Part shown: piece after piece, positions 16,843 to 25,441 of the stretch | Numbering within the stretch: position 1 is the stretch's first letter | Layout: every line of letters begins with the position of its first letter | Origin: Spirochaetota bacterium | GTDB lineage: Bacteria; Spirochaetota; UBA4802; UBA5550 | Length of the DNA stretch: 64,000 nucleotides | Assembly: GCA_017999915.1 (NCBI GenBank) | Contig: JAGNKX010000001.1 | Span: forward strand, 310,001-374,000 | Direction of reading: 5' to 3' | Position numbers and translations under genes: made by a program | Notes under the pieces: model-generated | The model's database searches: none | Seen by the model: only the letters and a program-made list of their open reading frames with translations | What the model was told of the DNA's origin: nothing

Positions 16843-17619
16843 TCACCTGTTCAGATCGTGGACGATCTTGATGCCCTTCATGAGGAGAAGGGAATCCACG
16901 GTGTTTTCGTGGGCCAGATGTTCCGCCACGGTTGCCGCAAACCCACCGGTCAGAATAACCTTGAAGGCGCGGTTGTAATCCTTTTCTATCCGGGCGATGA
17001 TCCCTTCGGCGAGAGAGAGCCATCCGTAAAAGAAGCCTGATTTCAGGGCGTTGACCGTATCCCGCGCCGCCACGCGGTTCGGCTTCTCAAAGGGCACCTC
17101 CGGGAGCTGCGAGGCCCTCAGGGAAAGGGACTTGATGGCGGTATCGATGCCGGGCGCTATAATCCCTCCGTCGAAGATATTCCCCTCAAGGAGAACGCAG
17201 AACGTCACGGCGGTTCCGATATCAACGACGATGGCGCCGCCGCCGTATTCGCTGAACACGGCGGCTGCATTGACGATACGGTCCACGCCGAGCTGCCGCG
17301 GGTCATCGTAGCGGATCGTAAAATTCAGTTTGCTCTCGCAGGTGATCTCATGGGCCGGGAGGCGCAGGCCGGTCTTCGCCATGTCATGGTATGCTCTATT
17401 AATTTCCGGCACCACGCTGGAAAAGGCGCACCCCTCGATCATGTATGTCTCAATTCCCGCGCCCAGGCGCCTGAGTCCGTCCCGGACCTGGTCGAACAAT
17501 TCCGAAGAGCCGGTGTTCTTGACAGTCGGAAAACGGAAGGTATAATCAGGGATTACCGAGTCTTCCCGGTAGAGTGCGGCCGTGGTGCTGGTATTGCCTA
17601 TGTCAAACCCTATTATCAT
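16843..17619 (-). CDS. coaX: Type III pantothenate kinase
   Basis: A 258-residue CoaX, catalysing ATP-dependent phosphorylation of pantothenate, the first step of CoA synthesis. It shows the ASKHA phosphate-1 motif IGFDIGNTSTT at the start, GVDRIVNAAAV at about residue 110, the phosphate-2 motif VVDIGTAVTF and GGIIAPGID. The length is normal for the family. ATG 17619 is chosen because the ASKHA motif begins two residues later; a longer frame adds 42 non-homologous residues that overlap the upstream gene. It lies 14 bases after the barrel-TPR gene and is presumably cotranscribed with it. Confidence 0.93.
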   Translation of the reverse strand: MIIGFDIGNTSTTAALYREDSVIPDYTFRFPTVKNTGSSELFDQVRDGLRRLGAGIETYMIEGCAFSSVVPEINRAYHDMAKTGLRLPAHEITCESKLNFTIRYDDPRQLGVDRIVNAAAVFSEYGGGAIVVDIGTAVTFCVLLEGNIFDGGIIAPGIDTAIKSLSLRASQLPEVPFEKPNRVAARDTVNALKSGFFYGWLSLAEGIIARIEKDYNRAFKVILTGGFAATVAEHLAHENTVDSLLLMKGIKIVHDLNR

Positions 17620-17633
17620 GCAAGAGATCCACG

Positions 17634-18764
17634 CTACCGAAGCCGCTCGAGGGCGCCCTGGCGCTTTACGGCCCGGGGCAGATAAATCAGCCCCACCCTG
17701 TTCTTCGGGTCTATGAGGAGGAGGCGATTCATCACGTTGATGCATCCCCGGTAATCGCCCTTTTCGTACAGCTCGATGCCCTGTTTTTCAAGAACGGCCG
17801 CATCGTTGGACAGGTATTTTCGTATTTTTTCCTGCTCCTTCTGCGCCTCGGGAAGATATTTTCCCGCGCCGTCCAGGAGCGGCAGGGCGTCGTAGAAGCG
17901 CTTTTCGTTGACCTTCTTCATGGCGCCTTCATAATCGACTTCAGCCTTGTTTATCCCCGCCAGCTGTTCCCGGGCCTCGTTGTTCGTCCGGTCAAGCTTG
18001 AGGACGGTGGCGTAGTTCTTCTTTGCTTCCTTGATATCGCCTTTCCGCAACGCATTGCCGGCCAGGGTCAGGTACCAGTCTATCCTGACGGCGGGATCGC
18101 CGGCGGGCACCCCGGTAACGGCCTCTTCTTCGGTATTGAAGTTGTAGGATATTCCCCCGGCGAAATTCAAGCCGTGGAGGGGTTTCCCGGAAAGATACTG
18201 CAGGGTGTACTCCGCTCCGGCGCGGAGCCTGAAGCCCTGCCTTATCGGAAAGAAGAATCCCGCTTTGGCCAGCAGTCCCGGCTTCAGGGACTTAACATTC
18301 TGGTTGGACCTGCTCGCGTAGAGATGCACGTAGGACCCCATGGCCGAGGCCCCTATATAGACCTGGAAGTGCGGGACGATGGGGTAATAGAAGAGCAGTC
18401 CCGCTGCCGCCGAGGCCGTTTCCAGATATGAAGGCTTGTTTCCCCTGCCGAGCTGTGTCGATATCAATGCCGCATAGGTGTACCTGTTCGTTTTCATGGG
18501 ATAGCGGGAATAGAAGGCGTCTATCTCCCCCATCAGGTATTTGACCTGGGCCTGGTTCCCGAAGGACAGGGTCCCCCCGACAGAATAGGATCCCCTGAAC
18601 CGGCCACGGTACGGTCCCTCGATCATCGAGTATCCGGCCTTGGCCCCGATGATGATATCACCGGCGGCCCTCTTGTTAGTCTCAGCGGAAACGGCCGCGC
18701 CCAGGGCGGCGATACAGAACAGCGCCATTATTCCACTCAGAACGATGATCCGGTTTGTTACCAT
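17634..18764 (-). CDS. Outer-membrane beta-barrel protein with C-terminal TPR repeats
   Basis: A 376-residue exported protein. A signal peptide (ending about AAVSAE) is followed by a roughly 180-residue domain of alternating amphipathic strands (GDIIIGAKAGYSMIEG, SYSVGGTLSFGNQAQV, HFQVYIGASAMGSYVHLY, LNFAGGISYNFN), typical of a small OmpA/OmpW-like barrel. From about residue 215 the chain turns helical with TPR-like units (ALRKGDIKEAKKNYATVLKL, EKGDYRGCINVMNRLLLIDP). Possible role: periplasm-facing scaffold anchored in the outer membrane. Between the VKOR-DsbA gene upstream and coaX downstream on the same strand. Confidence 0.7.
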   Translation of the reverse strand: MVTNRIIVLSGIMALFCIAALGAAVSAETNKRAAGDIIIGAKAGYSMIEGPYRGRFRGSYSVGGTLSFGNQAQVKYLMGEIDAFYSRYPMKTNRYTYAALISTQLGRGNKPSYLETASAAAGLLFYYPIVPHFQVYIGASAMGSYVHLYASRSNQNVKSLKPGLLAKAGFFFPIRQGFRLRAGAEYTLQYLSGKPLHGLNFAGGISYNFNTEEEAVTGVPAGDPAVRIDWYLTLAGNALRKGDIKEAKKNYATVLKLDRTNNEAREQLAGINKAEVDYEGAMKKVNEKRFYDALPLLDGAGKYLPEAQKEQEKIRKYLSNDAAVLEKQGIELYEKGDYRGCINVMNRLLLIDPKNRVGLIYLPRAVKRQGALERLR

Positions 18765-18788
18765 CTCAGCTTATCCGGTCTTTGTTGA

Positions 18789-20021
18789 TCACTTCTCATT
18801 GAGCTCACGGGACAGCACGTATTCAAGGAGTTTTTCATCAGGCACGCCCTCCAGCCGCCTGCCGTTGATAAAAAGGGTGGGCACGGCCCGCACATTCAGC
18901 CTGGCTCCCAGCTCCATATCATCGCGAATTGATAGCCGCGCCTTTTCCGCCAGGGCCTCCTGTAAAAAACTGTTATACTCTTCAACTGACCTGTTCTTGA
19001 GAAAATAATCCTTGAATCCGACCATGACGTCGCCGGATCGTAGTTTCGGCAGGTTTTCCCTGTAATGGGAGTAATGATGCTCAAGGCAATCCCTGAACAG
19101 CCCCCGCTGCGCGGCCAGGCTGAACGCCTGGGCGGCTATGCAGGAATTGGCATAGGTCGTTTTGGGTATATGGTCGTTACAGACCCTGTCAAGGGGAAAG
19201 CTGTAGTAGTCAACGCGGATCTGTCCCTTGAAGCGCGACAGGAGGAGGCCCTCGACTTCATGGAACTTCATGCAGGCCCCGCAGAGAAAATCGGTGAACA
19301 GAACGACCCTGATCCGTGCGGAGGGATTTCCCACCGACATGGCGCTGTCGGGAAGGGAGAGCTCTTCCTGCGCGGTGGAAAAGTAGCGCTCTTCAAACAG
19401 TTTCATTTCAACAGCCGACGGCTCCGACGCCCCCCCCTTTATTTCAAAATACGCCGACAGCGAAAAAACGAAGAGGACCATGAAGAGGGTAATGAAGAAG
19501 ATGCCCAGTGCCGCGGGGCGGTTTCGATGGCCCCGGGCCAGGGAAAGGAGCCCCCGGTATATGGACCGCAGGCCTGCCCCCCGGTCCCTGATCGCCAGAT
19601 ACCAGATGAAAAGAGATATGCATATCAGAATGTTGACTATATAGGTGACTATGCAGAGGGTGCACGATATTTTCAGGTACACCAGAATGGAGCCGAGGAT
19701 GATATCAACAATGACCGACGCCCCTCCCACCGGAACCTGCAGACCGAAACAGGGACTATACCATGAATCGCCGGCCGCCAGGGCCAGTGACCCGGTAATA
19801 ATGAAAATGCAATATCCGATTAAAGCGTATCCCGCCAGGGGAAGGCCGAAGAGAACGCCATGGCCGGACCTGGCGAGGATTGCGCAGGGATTATCCAGCC
19901 CGCTCCCGCACACCGCAGCGGAAAAATCCGAGTGCGGAAAATAGTGCTGATACATCAGCATGATGGAAACGGCGGCCCCGATGGCCGACAGGCACAGTAT
20001 GGAGAGGATATATTTCTTCAT
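18789..20021 (-). CDS. VKOR-DsbA fusion, disulfide-bond forming enzyme
   Basis: A 410-residue inner-membrane protein. Residues 1-150 form a vitamin K epoxide reductase domain with about five helices; loop cysteines C38 and C46 (VCGSGLDNPC) and the active CxxC C120/C123 (SCTLC) are present. A further helix (about 170-190) leads to a periplasmic DsbA-like thioredoxin domain with active site C247-C250 (FLCGAC) and the cis-Pro segment NVRAVPTLFING. Known role: VKOR passes electrons from DsbA to quinone, replacing DsbB. The fusion places oxidant and its recycler in one chain, which fits the many cysteine-bearing exported proteins in this window. Confidence 0.92.
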   Translation of the reverse strand: MKKYILSILCLSAIGAAVSIMLMYQHYFPHSDFSAAVCGSGLDNPCAILARSGHGVLFGLPLAGYALIGYCIFIITGSLALAAGDSWYSPCFGLQVPVGGASVIVDIILGSILVYLKISCTLCIVTYIVNILICISLFIWYLAIRDRGAGLRSIYRGLLSLARGHRNRPAALGIFFITLFMVLFVFSLSAYFEIKGGASEPSAVEMKLFEERYFSTAQEELSLPDSAMSVGNPSARIRVVLFTDFLCGACMKFHEVEGLLLSRFKGQIRVDYYSFPLDRVCNDHIPKTTYANSCIAAQAFSLAAQRGLFRDCLEHHYSHYRENLPKLRSGDVMVGFKDYFLKNRSVEEYNSFLQEALAEKARLSIRDDMELGARLNVRAVPTLFINGRRLEGVPDEKLLEYVLSRELNEK

Positions 20022-20218
20022 CAGATTATTATCTTACTACGGTCAATCACGGAGTCAATAAGATTTTTTGACATAGAACAAAGGTGATAGTGCCGATCTG
20101 AACTATTGGACCAACGTTCACAACAAAACACCACTGCCATTAGCAAGATCATAAAGAAAACAAAACTATAAATTTTTAAGGCAGGTTTGTCAGAAACTAA
20201 AAACGCAAGATTGTTATT

Positions 20219-21229
20219 CTACCAGCACACACACAGGACATGACGGGATACATTGCAATTCTCGCTTTTATCGTCTATCCATGTGCCGTCTGTTTTATTG
20301 GTCGTGCCTGATTCTCCGTCAGACCCATTGGTCCCATCAGTCCATGATGAACAGGTATTGCAGGCGGTGCAGGCATCATTTTTAAGATAATTCCCATTTT
20401 CATCAGAACCGGACCACCATTTATTACTAGCCACTGACGCACTTTCAAGATCAACCAGAATCGAGCCGTCCAGCAGATCATACCAATCGCTTGCAACCGT
20501 TATACCAGTCGGCCCTACGATTTTTCTATTGGTAGGAACACTATACTGACCCGGCATTATCGCAATATAGTCCGTTGTCGATATGCTGATAAAGGCCCGC
20601 ACGTTCAGGCAGGGAAGTGTCGGATAGGACGTCTGCTTTGTATCGATACAATAACTGTCAATATCCGCCCGCGCTGAAGCCGTGGTCGGAGTTGTAAGAT
20701 TTCCGGTATGAGTATCGGTGGCGAACATGTATATGGCATCGGTCACTGTAGTGACCGAAACGGTCATGTACGCCGCGGTATTGCCGTCGCCGTCGCGCAC
20801 CACCGCGTTGAAATAATAGGTGGTTCCCGCGGTCAGCCCGCTCGCGACAGCGGTTACGATGTCCTGGGTCCAACCGGTCACCACCATGCCATTGGCTTCC
20901 GCAAGGGCCGGCGTGGAGATGTTATTGCTGGAAGAGCGATAGAGGCGGTACCATAGCTCGCCCTGGGGAGTCTCCGTGTCTTCTGCGCGGGTCCAGTTGA
21001 GCTGTACGGATGTGGTTGATACTACTCCATTGGTCATGATGCCGCCGTTTCCCGGGATAGGACGTCCATCCGCCTGGATAACCGGAATGACCGGCAGCGT
21101 TTCAAACTTCATTACGTTATCGAAATTATCGCTGAAACAGGATTGCAGCATAATCGCCAGAAGGATAAAGGCACAAGCCAGCGGAGCTGATCTCAATGAT
21201 GGTGTAATTCGAAATTTTCTCATCAACAT
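20219..21229 (-). CDS. FN3-like plus DUF1554 lipoprotein
   Basis: A 336-residue lipoprotein. ATG 21229 (or 21223) is favoured because it gives a signal peptide ending in lipobox LQSC. Residues about 65-165 resemble a fibronectin type III domain (VQLNWTRAEDTETPQGELWYR ... AGTTYYFNAVVRDGDGN). The C-terminal ~170 residues match the DUF1554 pattern (MFATDTHTGNL, ADIDSYC, ALISISTTDYI-like strand, KWWSGSDENG, CTACNTCSSW, HVLCVCW), with about ten cysteines. I know DUF1554 chiefly from Leptospira surface proteins. A surface location is likely; no enzymatic residues are recognised. Confidence 0.75.
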   Translation of the reverse strand: MLMRKFRITPSLRSAPLACAFILLAIMLQSCFSDNFDNVMKFETLPVIPVIQADGRPIPGNGGIMTNGVVSTTSVQLNWTRAEDTETPQGELWYRLYRSSSNNISTPALAEANGMVVTGWTQDIVTAVASGLTAGTTYYFNAVVRDGDGNTAAYMTVSVTTVTDAIYMFATDTHTGNLTTPTTASARADIDSYCIDTKQTSYPTLPCLNVRAFISISTTDYIAIMPGQYSVPTNRKIVGPTGITVASDWYDLLDGSILVDLESASVASNKWWSGSDENGNYLKNDACTACNTCSSWTDGTNGSDGESGTTNKTDGTWIDDKSENCNVSRHVLCVCW

Positions 21230-21297
21230 ATACCCACAATGATACAAAAAACAGTCGGTGGATATCGATGGGCTTAAAAGCAGGATACTTGAATGCG

Positions 21298-21323
21298 CAT
21301 AAGCTTGTTTAAGCAAGCTTATG
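21298..21323. repeat. Perfect hairpin upstream of the DUF1554 gene
   Basis: CATAAGCTTG (21298-21307) and CAAGCTTATG (21314-21323) form a perfect 10-base stem with loop TTTAAG, about 70 bases upstream of the lipoprotein start. It could be an operator or a leader hairpin. The gap 21230-21620 otherwise holds no gene. Confidence 0.6.
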
Positions 21324-21620
21324 TAAACCAGAGGATATCCATATGAAAATATAAAATTATTGGGCACAGTTCAAATTAATTGCATAATTTCTAAAAAAAA
21401 ATTAAAATTATACCTTTTTTGTAAGGGAATACTCTTAAGTGACTGTAGGAAAATTACTTTTTCATGAAATGTTTCGTTGCTGGATGGGATCTCACAGGGT
21501 GAACATATGTTTATTTTAAAAAAATCGAACGCGCCCGAAGGGACGTGGTGACCCAACGCCGCAACCGACAGGAAAATCATAATTTCGATCAGGGGAACAT
21601 CAAATTTTTTTGATATTCCC

Positions 21621-23435
21621 TCACGATTTTATGCGAAAATCACCCAGCCGTTTTATGAGGCCATCCCTTTCAATCCTGTTCAGAAGGGGAAGTATGTATT
21701 TGCGCGAAAGGCCCACTACGTCCTTGGCTTCAGGAACGGTGATCTTGTCCTTTGTTTTAAAAAGCGACATGATCGCGTTTTTCATTTTTTCATACACATC
21801 CTTGTGATACAGGATATTCCCGTCGAGGCTTACCAGGGAACCGAGCTTGATGAGCTCCCGCGCGTCCCTTTTCATCGATTCATCTTTTAACCGGTCAAGC
21901 TCCATGCCCTCGCCGCCGCTTGCAAGCACCGATTCAAGCAGCTTCATCTTGGCCTTCGACAGGATAACGCCGGTGCCGGGGAAAAAGCGTCCCTCTTTCT
22001 CCGCAACCTGTCCCCTGGAAACAAGTCCGGCTATGATCAGCCTGCAGATATCCGGATCGGTATCGGACGTGTCCGACAGCTCTTTCTGGTTAAGGCCCAC
22101 ATGGCTTTTCACCGCTTCGCTGACGCGCTTCAGCGCGTCGTCATGGGCCCCGGCTGTCAGGAGGTACGGGCCAAGCTTTTTCAAAACGCCCCGCTCCAGC
22201 AGGGAGGAGCAGGCCCTGTCTATTTCCTTCTTATTTTGGGACAAGGTTCCATCCAGGTCTTCCTGCGTTGCATGGCCGCGGACGGCGACAAAGAAGGAGA
22301 TATATTCCTCCAGGGTATGGGACGCGATGAGGCCCAGGTTTTCCTGAACCCGGTCCCGGTGCCGGCGCGGTTCATACCCGGGAAAGAGGACCCTGCCGCC
22401 CCCGATGATCCGGAATCCTCCAGGGCTGGTGAGAATCAACGGCTGGCCCGGGTAAGCGTACCATGGCTCGTCGAACTTGATGCGGCCGGGAAAGTCCAGC
22501 GCCGTTGTGGTGTCGCCGGAGAACAGGATGATCTTTGCCCTGACCGCCGCCGTGCCTATGAGCACCTCGATGCCGGTGTTGTTTTTTAGGACCTTCTTGC
22601 TACTCAGAAGCCGTATCTGCGCAACGATCTCGCCGGACTCCGTGAAGAATCCCGCGCGGTAGAGTATCTGCCCCCTTTTCAGGGAATCGGCGGGAATCCC
22701 CGAAAGGTTCAGCGCCGTCCGCTGCGAGGGGCTTCCCTCTGCGATTGTACTGTGATGACTTTCGATCCTCTTAATGCGCGCTTCCATGGCGCCGGGCTGG
22801 ATATGGACCAGGTCGTCGCTGTGAAGCATGCCGTTTCTCAGGGTCCCGGTCACGACGGTGCCGTAGCCCTTTGACGCGAATACCCGGTCTATGTACATGA
22901 AGGGCTTGTCGGCGTTGCGGGCCCGCGAAAGTTTCTTCAGATTGTCCGTGATGGCTTTCTTAAGCGTATTGATTCCCGCGCCGGTCTTCGAGGACACCCT
23001 GGCGATGTCAGCGTCCCGGTAGGGCGTGCCGTCAATCTTCCCCCGCACCTCCTCCTCGACCAGGTCTATCATCCCCTCTTCGACGCAGTCGATCTTGTTC
23101 AGCACTACGATGATCCGCTCGATGCCGAGGAGCTGGAGAACGCGGAAATGGTCTTCGGTCTGGGGCATCCATCCGTCATCCACGGCCACGACGAGAAGGC
23201 CCAGGTCGATGCCCCAGGCGCCGGCCACCATGTTCCGGATGAACCGCTCATGGCCGGGCACGTCGATGAAGCTCACGGCGCCGTAGCCGGGCAGGTCCGT
23301 GGATGCGAAGCCGATATCGATGGTCATCTCCCGGGCCTTTTCCTCGGGGAGGCGGTCGCAGTCTTCGCCGGTCAGGGCCAGGATAAGAGAGGTCTTCCCA
23401 TGGTCGATATGGCCGGAGGTGCCCACGACGAACAT
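21621..23435 (-). CDS. selB: Selenocysteine-specific elongation factor SelB
   Basis: A 604-residue SelB. The G domain has [14 protein letters not shown] (P-loop) at about residues 5-18, the switch-I region [18 protein letters not shown] and NKID, followed by the two EF-Tu-like beta domains and a C-terminal array of winged helices (residues about 380-604) that bind the SECIS mRNA hairpin. It delivers Sec-tRNA to UGA codons in a GTP-dependent way. The start overlaps the selA stop by one base (TAATG), so the pair is translationally coupled. tRNA-Sec is 65 bases upstream of selA. Confidence 0.95.
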   Translation of the reverse strand: MFVVGTSGHIDHGKTSLILALTGEDCDRLPEEKAREMTIDIGFASTDLPGYGAVSFIDVPGHERFIRNMVAGAWGIDLGLLVVAVDDGWMPQTEDHFRVLQLLGIERIIVVLNKIDCVEEGMIDLVEEEVRGKIDGTPYRDADIARVSSKTGAGINTLKKAITDNLKKLSRARNADKPFMYIDRVFASKGYGTVVTGTLRNGMLHSDDLVHIQPGAMEARIKRIESHHSTIAEGSPSQRTALNLSGIPADSLKRGQILYRAGFFTESGEIVAQIRLLSSKKVLKNNTGIEVLIGTAAVRAKIILFSGDTTTALDFPGRIKFDEPWYAYPGQPLILTSPGGFRIIGGGRVLFPGYEPRRHRDRVQENLGLIASHTLEEYISFFVAVRGHATQEDLDGTLSQNKKEIDRACSSLLERGVLKKLGPYLLTAGAHDDALKRVSEAVKSHVGLNQKELSDTSDTDPDICRLIIAGLVSRGQVAEKEGRFFPGTGVILSKAKMKLLESVLASGGEGMELDRLKDESMKRDARELIKLGSLVSLDGNILYHKDVYEKMKNAIMSLFKTKDKITVPEAKDVVGLSRKYILPLLNRIERDGLIKRLGDFRIKS

Positions 23436-24835
23436 TATTGCTTTCCTTTGTTGAGGGCTAAAAGTCTTCCCACCGCTGCGGCCGCGGCAGGGACATCATC
23501 GTCAAGGATTGTCATGAAATCCAGGGTAAAGCGGCCGTCTATGATGACACCGATGAGAGGGACTTCGGAATCGGCAAGGAAGGCGTAGATCTCATCAGCG
23601 CCGAGGCCGGGGATGTCCACCTGTATCCCCATGCTGTCCCTCTGGAAGCTGGGCATGGCTCCGCCTCCGATGGTGCTCTTCGTTCCGATACGTTTCAGGA
23701 ACTCCTTTTTTTCCGGACCGGCAATGAGCCTGAGGAAACGGCTGATGCGCCCGCCGATCGACGCGCTGTCCTGGACCATGATACGCCAGAGAGACAGAGT
23801 ATCGTGCTCTCCGTTGACATGCCTGATGAGGGTCTCCTGGAGGATATAATAGGTGATCTTGTCAACGCGGAGCATGCGCATGAGGGGGTTCCTGCGCAGG
23901 CGCCCCACCAGGTCCTTCCTTCCCACGATAATACCCGCCTGGCACCCGCCCAGGAGCTTGTCGCCGCTGAAGCAGACCAGGTCGGGGCCCTGGTCGATCT
24001 CCGACCGCACCGTCGCCTCGAAGGGCCGGGGAAGCCGTTGGTCCGTGGTAATGTTTCCGCTCCCCAGGTCGCGCACGAAGATGATTCCTTCTTTCTTGAG
24101 CTCACCCATGTCCCTGAGAGAGGGGCTTTCCGTGAAGCCCTGGATCGTGAAATTGGACCGGTGGCACGAGAAGATCATGGCCGTGTTTTCGGTAATGGCC
24201 CCGCGGTAATCTTCAACCGTGGTGATGTTCGTGGTCCCGGTCTCGACAAGGAGGGCGCCGCTCTGCTTCATGATGTCGGGCAAGCGGAAGCCCCCGCCGA
24301 TCTGCACGAGCTCGCCCCGGGAGACCACGACCTCCCTTCCGCGGGCGAATTCGCTCAGTATGAGAAACACGCTGGAGGCGTTGTTGTTGACGATGAGGGC
24401 GTCCTCGGCGCCGGCCAGCCCGGCGATCAGCTCCTCGGCAAAGCCGCCACGCTTTCCCCGCCGCCGCTCCGCCAGGTCATATTCCAGGTTGCAGTAGCCG
24501 GAACAATCCGCCGCGATCTTCTGCAGTATGTCGGCGCCAATGGGAGATCGGCCCAGGTTTGTATGGATAATCACGCCGGTGCCGTTGATGACGCGCTGAA
24601 GCTTACGCCTTTTTTTTGACTGGCACCGCGACACCACGGCCGGGACTATGGATTCCAGCGAAACCGCACCTCCCCTTCCAGCCTCTTTTCTGATGTCGGA
24701 AATGACCTCGCGGACCGCCTCGATCACCGCTGACCGGCCTATCTCGGAGAAAAATCGGCTCAATTCCTCAGCCTGGAGGATTTTCTCCACCTGGGGGATA
24801 TTCCTGAATATCTGGTTTATATCTTCCCTATCCAT
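23435..24835 (-). CDS. selA: L-seryl-tRNA(Sec) selenium transferase SelA
   Basis: A 466-residue PLP enzyme converting Ser-tRNA(Sec) to Sec-tRNA(Sec) with selenophosphate. An N-terminal helical tRNA-binding part ([19 protein letters not shown]) is followed by the fold-type-I domain: [15 protein letters not shown] with the PLP Lys, then GGCQAG where most SelA have GGPQAG. The ending [15 protein letters not shown] is typical. Length is normal. Together with selB and the tRNA this completes decoding; selD (selenophosphate synthetase) is not in the window. Confidence 0.95.
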   Translation of the reverse strand: MDREDINQIFRNIPQVEKILQAEELSRFFSEIGRSAVIEAVREVISDIRKEAGRGGAVSLESIVPAVVSRCQSKKRRKLQRVINGTGVIIHTNLGRSPIGADILQKIAADCSGYCNLEYDLAERRRGKRGGFAEELIAGLAGAEDALIVNNNASSVFLILSEFARGREVVVSRGELVQIGGGFRLPDIMKQSGALLVETGTTNITTVEDYRGAITENTAMIFSCHRSNFTIQGFTESPSLRDMGELKKEGIIFVRDLGSGNITTDQRLPRPFEATVRSEIDQGPDLVCFSGDKLLGGCQAGIIVGRKDLVGRLRRNPLMRMLRVDKITYYILQETLIRHVNGEHDTLSLWRIMVQDSASIGGRISRFLRLIAGPEKKEFLKRIGTKSTIGGGAMPSFQRDSMGIQVDIPGLGADEIYAFLADSEVPLIGVIIDGRFTLDFMTILDDDVPAAAAAVGRLLALNKGKQ

Positions 24836-24899
24836 AGTTATTCGCTGTCATTCGACCAGCCTGATCGTCACATCCGGTTAAGCCGCTGTTTAAAAAATG

Positions 24900-24989
24900 C
24901 GGAAGGGGCAGGAATCGAACCTGCCGCCGTGATAAATCACAGCCTACGGTTTTGAAGACCGCGGGGACCACCGGATCCCATCCTCTTCC
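24900..24989 (-). tRNA. selC: tRNA-Sec (UCA anticodon)
   Basis: A 90-base tRNA. Read on the minus strand it starts GGAAGAGG at 24989, has anticodon TCA (complement at 24953-24955) in loop CTTCAAA between GCGGT and ACCGT, a long variable arm (CTGTGAT...ATCACGG), T-arm GCAGG-TTCGATT-CCTGC, and a 3' acceptor strand CCCTTCC with discriminator G (24900). Long variable arm, UCA and G73 identify tRNA-Sec. The acceptor arm has one unpaired A, and the 3' end is followed by CA, not a full CCA, so CCA must be added. It is 64 bases upstream of selA. Confidence 0.95.
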
Positions 24990-25015
24990 ATAGTGGTGCC
25001 GATGGGGCTGTCTCA

Positions 25016-25125
25016 GAAGACCCCCCTAACCCCCCAGAGAGGGGGTTATTGACCTGGTTATGATCATGTAAGTCCCCCTCCGGGCGCCGCACTGAGCCTG
25101 TCGAAGTGGGATTCAGGGGGCTTCT
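25016..25125. repeat. GC-rich palindromic repeat
   Basis: AGAAGACCCCCCTAACCCCC (25016-25035) faces GGGATTCAGGGGGCTTCT (25108-25125) as an imperfect inverted repeat. Inside are the perfect hairpin TAACCCCC/GGGGGTTA (25027-25048) and the motif CACTGAGCCTGTCGAAGTG (25090-25108), a short sequence I have seen as a REP-like palindrome in many genomes. It lies between tRNA-Sec and the structured leader at 25191. Part of the 298-base gap 24990-25287. Confidence 0.7.
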
Positions 25126-25190
25126 AATTCAACCTCACCATTTATTGATTACATTTCACAGAATATCCATGTCAATAAATTAATTTGAAA

Positions 25191-25279
25191 GGCATATTTT
25201 TGCAACCGTAAAGACAGCTGGCCTGTCTTTACTTTTCGAATAGACGCAAAAAATGCCCTATGAAGATATAACGTCAGGG
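25191..25279 (+). promoter_or_regulatory. Structured mRNA leader, unclassified
   Basis: GGCATATTTTTGC (25191-25203) can pair with GCAAAAAATGCC (25246-25257) with one bulge, enclosing the perfect hairpin GTAAAGACAG/CTGTCTTTAC (25208-25232, loop CTGGC). A second, weaker pairing CCCT (25256-25259) with AGGG (25276-25279) would cover the ribosome site of the micro-ORF at 25288, and its left half overlaps the outer stem, so the two are partly exclusive. This is the layout of a translation switch or of a type I toxin leader. The local strings GCAACC and GACGCAAA recall c-di-GMP-I riboswitch cores, but the rest does not fit; class not assigned. Confidence 0.45.
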
Positions 25280-25287
25280 AGATTAAT

Positions 25288-25362
25288 ATGCTGGAATCAT
25301 TACTGGGGATACTTGTTGTATTGAGTGCACTGTACGGCATAAAAATACTCAAATCGCTCTAA
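25288..25362 (+). CDS. 24-residue hydrophobic peptide
   Basis: ATG 25288 follows AGGGAGATTAAT and encodes MLESLLGILVVLSALYGIKI plus LKSL before TAA. The peptide is a single membrane-spanning helix ending in Lys residues that would lie on one side of the membrane, similar in size to KdpF/CydX-type subunits or to small type I toxins. The preceding leader (25191-25279) can fold over its ribosome site. The next gene is a radical SAM protein 79 bases on. Expression is not proven; the good ribosome site and amino-acid composition argue for a real gene. Confidence 0.5.
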   Translation: MLESLLGILVVLSALYGIKILKSL

Positions 25363-25441
25363 ACCCCGTCAATACGCAGTACCGCGTGTTTATCACGCAA
25401 CAAACACACACATAATATCACCCTTATTATGGGAGAAGGAT

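Noticed and set aside
21371-21580. 69-codon minus-strand frame in the gap before the DUF1554 gene
   Set aside because: No convincing ribosome site or recognised features; AT-rich sequence gives such frames by chance.
25191-25279. c-di-GMP-I riboswitch
   Set aside because: Only short strings resemble the core; the tetraloop, receptor and second helix are not seen.
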